From: an uncultured Sutterella sp.
GTDB lineage: Bacteria > Pseudomonadota > Gammaproteobacteria > Burkholderiales > Burkholderiaceae_F
NCBI GenBank assembly: GCA_905198475.1
Contig: CAJKCQ010000008.1
Coordinates: forward strand, 1 to 49,193
Direction of reading: 5' to 3'
DNA: 49,193 nt
The notes beneath the pieces were generated by a model, which saw only the letters and a program-made list of their open reading frames with translations, did no database searches and had not been told where the DNA came from. Position numbers and translations under genes: made by a program. Shown in pieces: positions 46,439-49,193 of the stretch (positions are counted from its first letter, which is position 1; each line of letters opens with the position of its first letter).

Positions 46439-46726
46439 TCAAAGGTCCCCGAAGAGGCGCTTCAGGTCGTCGATCGACTTCTTCGCGGCGGGCTTCTCCT
46501 CGTCGCTCTCGCGCACGGAGATTTCGCGGACGGTGTAGACGTCCTCGATCTCCTCCTTCCAGTAGACGTGCGGGGCGCTCGAATGGAGGAAGCGCTCGGC
46601 GACTTCGGGGCCGACCGACTCGGCGCGCAGCACGCGCTTTGTTTCAAACTCCACGTCGAGGCACCGCCGCGAGCGGTCGTAGCCCGCGGAGGCGATGCCG
46701 CCGCGGTGAATGGGTCTGCGCTTCAT
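46439..46726 (-). CDS. KTSC-domain small protein
   Basis: A 95-residue protein starting at ATG 46726 with AGGAG seven bases upstream. Residues 7-65 match the KTSC domain pattern: a short start, IASAGYDRSRRCLDVEFETKRVL, PEVAERFLHSSAPHVYWKEEI. The domain is named for lysyl-tRNA-synthetase-related C-terminal regions and occurs alone in phage and bacterial proteins; function is unknown. The C-terminal 30 residues are charged. It is convergent with mgtE. Confidence 0.7.
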   Translation of the reverse strand: MKRRPIHRGGIASAGYDRSRRCLDVEFETKRVLRAESVGPEVAERFLHSSAPHVYWKEEIEDVYTVREISVRESDEEKPAAKKSIDDLKRLFGDL

Positions 46727-46787
46727 GTCCGGACTCCTGATCGAAAAGACGCCGCTCCTCCTCGCGCGGGCGGGCGGCCGTCCCAGA

Positions 46788-46793
46788 ATTGTA
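46788..46793 (-). promoter_or_regulatory. putative -10 for the KTSC gene
   Basis: TACAAT on the minus strand (5 of 6 matches) about 62 bases before the ATG. No clear -35 lies 16-18 bases upstream. Confidence 0.4.
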
Positions 46794-47300
46794 GGAGGCT
46801 CTCCGGGGCCGGAGCGCCGCCCGTCCTGAGCGGCCGCATGACGCTTGCCGTTCCTTTCGTTGCAGAAAAATGCGTGAGCCGCTCCACGAATTCTGTTAAC
46901 CTCCCGCCAAATGCAGTTCCGGGAGGTCGGGGAAACCCTGATCCTCCCACGACTTCTCCGCTTTCATCGGGCGGCGCATGCGCCGGACCGGTTTGTTTCG
47001 CTTTGTAGACGAACCAGCGTTCAGTCGTGAGCTTCGCCGCCCCCGCTCACAGAACAAGACGAAAGGAGAAGGAGCGGACGCCCGAGCCTCAGGGCGCCCC
47101 ACCCGGGAGCCGTACGGATCCCGGAGGGCGCTTCATTCAGAAGGGTCGCCCGTCCGCACGCCCGGCGCAGCCGGGCGCACGCCGAAGAACTCCGCGCAGC
47201 GGTCCCTCGAAGCGCCGGCGTGCGGGAGTCCTCCGGCGTGCGCCGCGCACGGACGTCCCGACCGGCCTCCGGACCGGCGCCTTCCCGCCCCCAGAATCCA
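46794..47300. other. intergenic region before the lytic transglycosylase gene
   Basis: The 507-base gap holds no supportable gene: frames on both strands are arginine/proline-rich shadows. A short minus-strand frame from 46981 to 46908, MKAEKSWEDQGFPDLPELHL plus a few residues, is too short and lacks a ribosome site. No tmRNA, 6S or RNase P signature was found. A TGTTAACCT word near 46893 might be a -10-like element. Confidence 0.35.
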
Positions 47301-48317
47301 ATGCAGCACGACGCCCACTCCACCACGCCCCTCGTTCACCGCCTGACGCCCGAGCCTGTCCGCGACGCCTCCTCCCGTCTCGGTTGCTTCTGGCCGACGG
47401 GCTTCGCCGCCCTGTGGGCGGTCGCGGCCGCCTTCTGGCTCCATCTTGAAGGCTTCACCGCCGCGCCCGATGCGTTTGCGAACACGCCCGGCGTCGTTGA
47501 GTCGAGCGAGGCGGTGGCCGCGGCCGTGGAGGCCGAGGAGGAGAAGGCCGCGGAGCTCGTGAGCGCCTGGGAGAAGAACCACCCGCAGGGCGGGGAGACG
47601 CTCGACCCGATCGGCGCTTCGGGCAGCCAGGTGGCTGAGTACATTGCGCGCAGCTACCGCATCTCGCGCGAGGACGCCCGGCAGTACACCGCCTGGGCCG
47701 TCGAGATCGGGCAGGGCTTCGACGTCGATCCGCTCCTCATCCTGGCGGTGGCCGCCACCGAATCGAGCTTCGACCCGAAGGCGAAGAGCGGCGCGGGCGC
47801 CGAAGGCCTGATGCAGGTGATGACCCGCGTGCACACCGACAAGTTCAAGGCCTTCGGGGGCGAGAAGGCCGCGCTCGAACCCTATCCGAACATGGTCGTG
47901 GGGACGTCGATCCTCTCGCGCCTCATCGTCCGCACCGGCAGCGTCGCCAAGGCGCTCAAGTGGTACTACGGCGCGGCGAACGACAAGACGGACGGCGGCT
48001 ACGCCGCGAAGGTCTTCAAGGAGAGGAGCCGCATGTTGGTCGCCGCGGGCGGCGACGCCTCGGCCGCGGTGCAGCTCTCGCGCCGCAGTCGCACGGGCCC
48101 GGACTACTCCGCGGCGCAGGGCCGCGTGAAGACACTCGCCTTCAGCGAGTGGGCGGCCTTGGCCGAAGCGCTCGAGACGCGCCTCTCCACGGCGGGCGCC
48201 GTCGTGAGGCTTGATGCTCCCGGGAAGACTGCGCCCGCGGCCTCGATGAAGACCACGGAGGTGGCCGACGTGAAGCGCGCGGCCGCACCGGGCTTGACTG
48301 AAGTCCTGTTCGAGTGA
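47301..48317 (+). CDS. lytic transglycosylase, SLT domain, membrane-anchored
   Basis: Lytic transglycosylases cut the glycan strands of peptidoglycan, leaving 1,6-anhydro ends that AmpD then acts upon. The 338-residue protein has one N-terminal helix (about residues 32-50, WPTGFAALWAVAAAFWLHL), a low-complexity stretch (about 60-100) and an SLT domain at about 120-270. Glu154 in ATESSFDPKAKS is the catalytic acid, followed by GAEGLMQVM at 166-174 and the later KALKWYYGAAND segment. The C-terminal 70 residues are variable. ATG 47301 is chosen because upstream residues are shadow-like. The stop is convergent with rsmE, seven bases away. Confidence 0.85.
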   Translation: MQHDAHSTTPLVHRLTPEPVRDASSRLGCFWPTGFAALWAVAAAFWLHLEGFTAAPDAFANTPGVVESSEAVAAAVEAEEEKAAELVSAWEKNHPQGGETLDPIGASGSQVAEYIARSYRISREDARQYTAWAVEIGQGFDVDPLLILAVAATESSFDPKAKSGAGAEGLMQVMTRVHTDKFKAFGGEKAALEPYPNMVVGTSILSRLIVRTGSVAKALKWYYGAANDKTDGGYAAKVFKERSRMLVAAGGDASAAVQLSRRSRTGPDYSAAQGRVKTLAFSEWAALAEALETRLSTAGAVVRLDAPGKTAPAASMKTTEVADVKRAAAPGLTEVLFE

Positions 48318-48324
48318 TTCCCGC

Positions 48325-49074
48325 CTATTCGCGACGCGGGTAGTCGCCCGCGAGCGTCTCCAACCAGCACGCGGCGGCAAGCCCCGCCGTTTCCGTGCGC
48401 AGCACGCGCGCGCCGAGAAGCGTCGGGCGCCAGCCCGCCGCCTCGGCCGCCTCGATCTCCGCGGCGGAGAATCCGCCTTCGGGGCCCACCGCAAAGGCGG
48501 CGGACCTGAGACCGGGGCGGATTTCCGCCGGAACGCCGCCCTTCGCGCCCGGCGCGAGGATGAGGCGGACGTCGGCCGCGACGGCCGCAAGACCCGCCGC
48601 CAGCGAAGGCGAGGCGGTGATTTCGGGGACGAGGTTGCGGCCGCACTGCTCGGCCGCGGCGCGGGCGATGTCGGTGAGGCGCGCGAGACGCTTTGCGAGC
48701 CGCTCGCCCGAGAGGCGGGTGACCGAGCGCTCCGCGGGTACGAACCGCACGGCGGAGACCCCGGTTTCTACGGCCTTCTCAACGATCCAGTCGGTCTTCT
48801 CGGGCGAGACGAAGCTCTGCACGAGCGTCATGAAGACGGGGGGTTCGCAGGCGCCCTCGGTCGCCGCGTCGATGTCGACCCAGGTGCGGTCGGCTGAAAA
48901 GCCGACCGCGCCCTGCCAGGCCGTGCCCGATCCGTTGAAGAGCTCCACGCGCTCGCCCGCGGAGAGGCGCAGCGCTCGGCCCGCATGGTGCGCGGCCTTG
49001 GGCGGGAGTTCAAAGGGGGCGTTCATGCGGAAGGCGTTGGAGGGAAGGTCGATGAAGAAGCGCGGCAGAGACAT
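48325..49074 (-). CDS. rsmE: 16S rRNA m3U1498 methyltransferase RsmE
   Basis: RsmE methylates U1498 of 16S rRNA at N3 using AdoMet. The 249-residue protein starts MSLPRFFIDLP at ATG 49074. It has the N-terminal PUA-like part and a SPOUT domain with the knot motifs AFAVGPEGGFSAAEI and LLGARVLRTETAGLAA near the end; KAVETGVSAVRFVPAERS is also typical. A longer reading to 49161 adds a nonfamily N-terminus. The remaining 119 bases to the right edge show nothing supportable. Confidence 0.95.
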   Translation of the reverse strand: MSLPRFFIDLPSNAFRMNAPFELPPKAAHHAGRALRLSAGERVELFNGSGTAWQGAVGFSADRTWVDIDAATEGACEPPVFMTLVQSFVSPEKTDWIVEKAVETGVSAVRFVPAERSVTRLSGERLAKRLARLTDIARAAAEQCGRNLVPEITASPSLAAGLAAVAADVRLILAPGAKGGVPAEIRPGLRSAAFAVGPEGGFSAAEIEAAEAAGWRPTLLGARVLRTETAGLAAACWLETLAGDYPRRE

Positions 49075-49193
49075 GGGGCGGCGTCGGGGAGGGAGGTTGA
49101 TGAGGGCGGGGCCCTCGGCGGGAAATCCCGAATGAGAGCAGGGCGATTGCATGACTTTCAAAAGCTGAGCATCGCTCGGAACCTCTGAAATAT

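Noticed and set aside
46908..46981. Short minus-strand peptide frame MKAEKSWEDQGF...
   Set aside because: Only about 23 codons, no ribosome site, no neighbour link.

Overview
This is a GC-rich window, by eye well above 60% G+C with strong G/C at third codon positions, and gene-dense. It comes from a Gram-negative bacterium and is almost entirely chromosomal core genes. Gene order points to Betaproteobacteria, order Burkholderiales: DciA-like gene/secA/argJ-like/mutT with opposing yacG-zapD-coaE; ispB divergent from rplU-rpmA-obgE-proB; and accB-accC-prmA-DUF3426-PfkB kinase. The shortened synteny blocks would fit a reduced, gut-associated family such as Sutterellaceae, but that assignment is inference. 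I see no phage, insertion sequence, CRISPR array or integron.

Layout. 1-5.9 kb: a truncated DciA-like gene reads leftward; secA, a catalytically dead-looking ArgJ relative and a Nudix/ThiE-like fusion read rightward. 6-9 kb: a leftward group made of ispB, tRNA-Pro(CGG), coaE, zapD and yacG. 9.2-14.4 kb: a rightward group of rplU, rpmA, obgE, proB and proS, split by several intrinsic terminators. 14.5-18.4 kb: an AT-rich island followed by two overlapping MsbA-type ABC exporters. 18.5-21.4 kb: ybgC-tolQ-tolR-tolA, reading leftward. 21.6-28.2 kb: a four-gene peptide ABC importer with a solute-binding protein that looks anchored at both ends. 28.3-32 kb: ffh-ruvC-ruvA-ruvB, leftward. 32.4-34.8 kb: a YpjD-like cytochrome c assembly protein, a PP0621-family protein, ampD and yggT. 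34.8-39.7 kb: accB-accC-prmA-DUF3426-PfkB kinase, leftward. 39.8-49.1 kb: a family-like hypothetical protein, mpl, yqiA, an RNase II-type nuclease, mgtE, a KTSC protein, a lytic transglycosylase and rsmE.

How the genes relate. Several bear on the envelope: SecA and Ffh (protein export), Tol proteins (outer-membrane constriction), AmpD, Mpl and the peptide importer (plausibly muropeptide recycling), the lytic transglycosylase (wall cutting), AccBC (fatty acids), the exporters (lipid A or drugs) and IspB (quinone side chain). Others serve translation: L21, L27, ObgE, ProS, tRNA-Pro, PrmA and RsmE.

I did not find a clearly new multi-gene system. The best leads are: (1) an abrupt codon-usage break in the last 58 codons of ispB, containing a near-consensus promoter that points at tRNA-Pro; (2) an ArgJ-like protein in the argJ position lacking the recognisable catalytic blocks; (3) the doubly anchored binding protein with an enlarged permease partner; (4) a small hairpin between direct repeats just upstream of mgtE.
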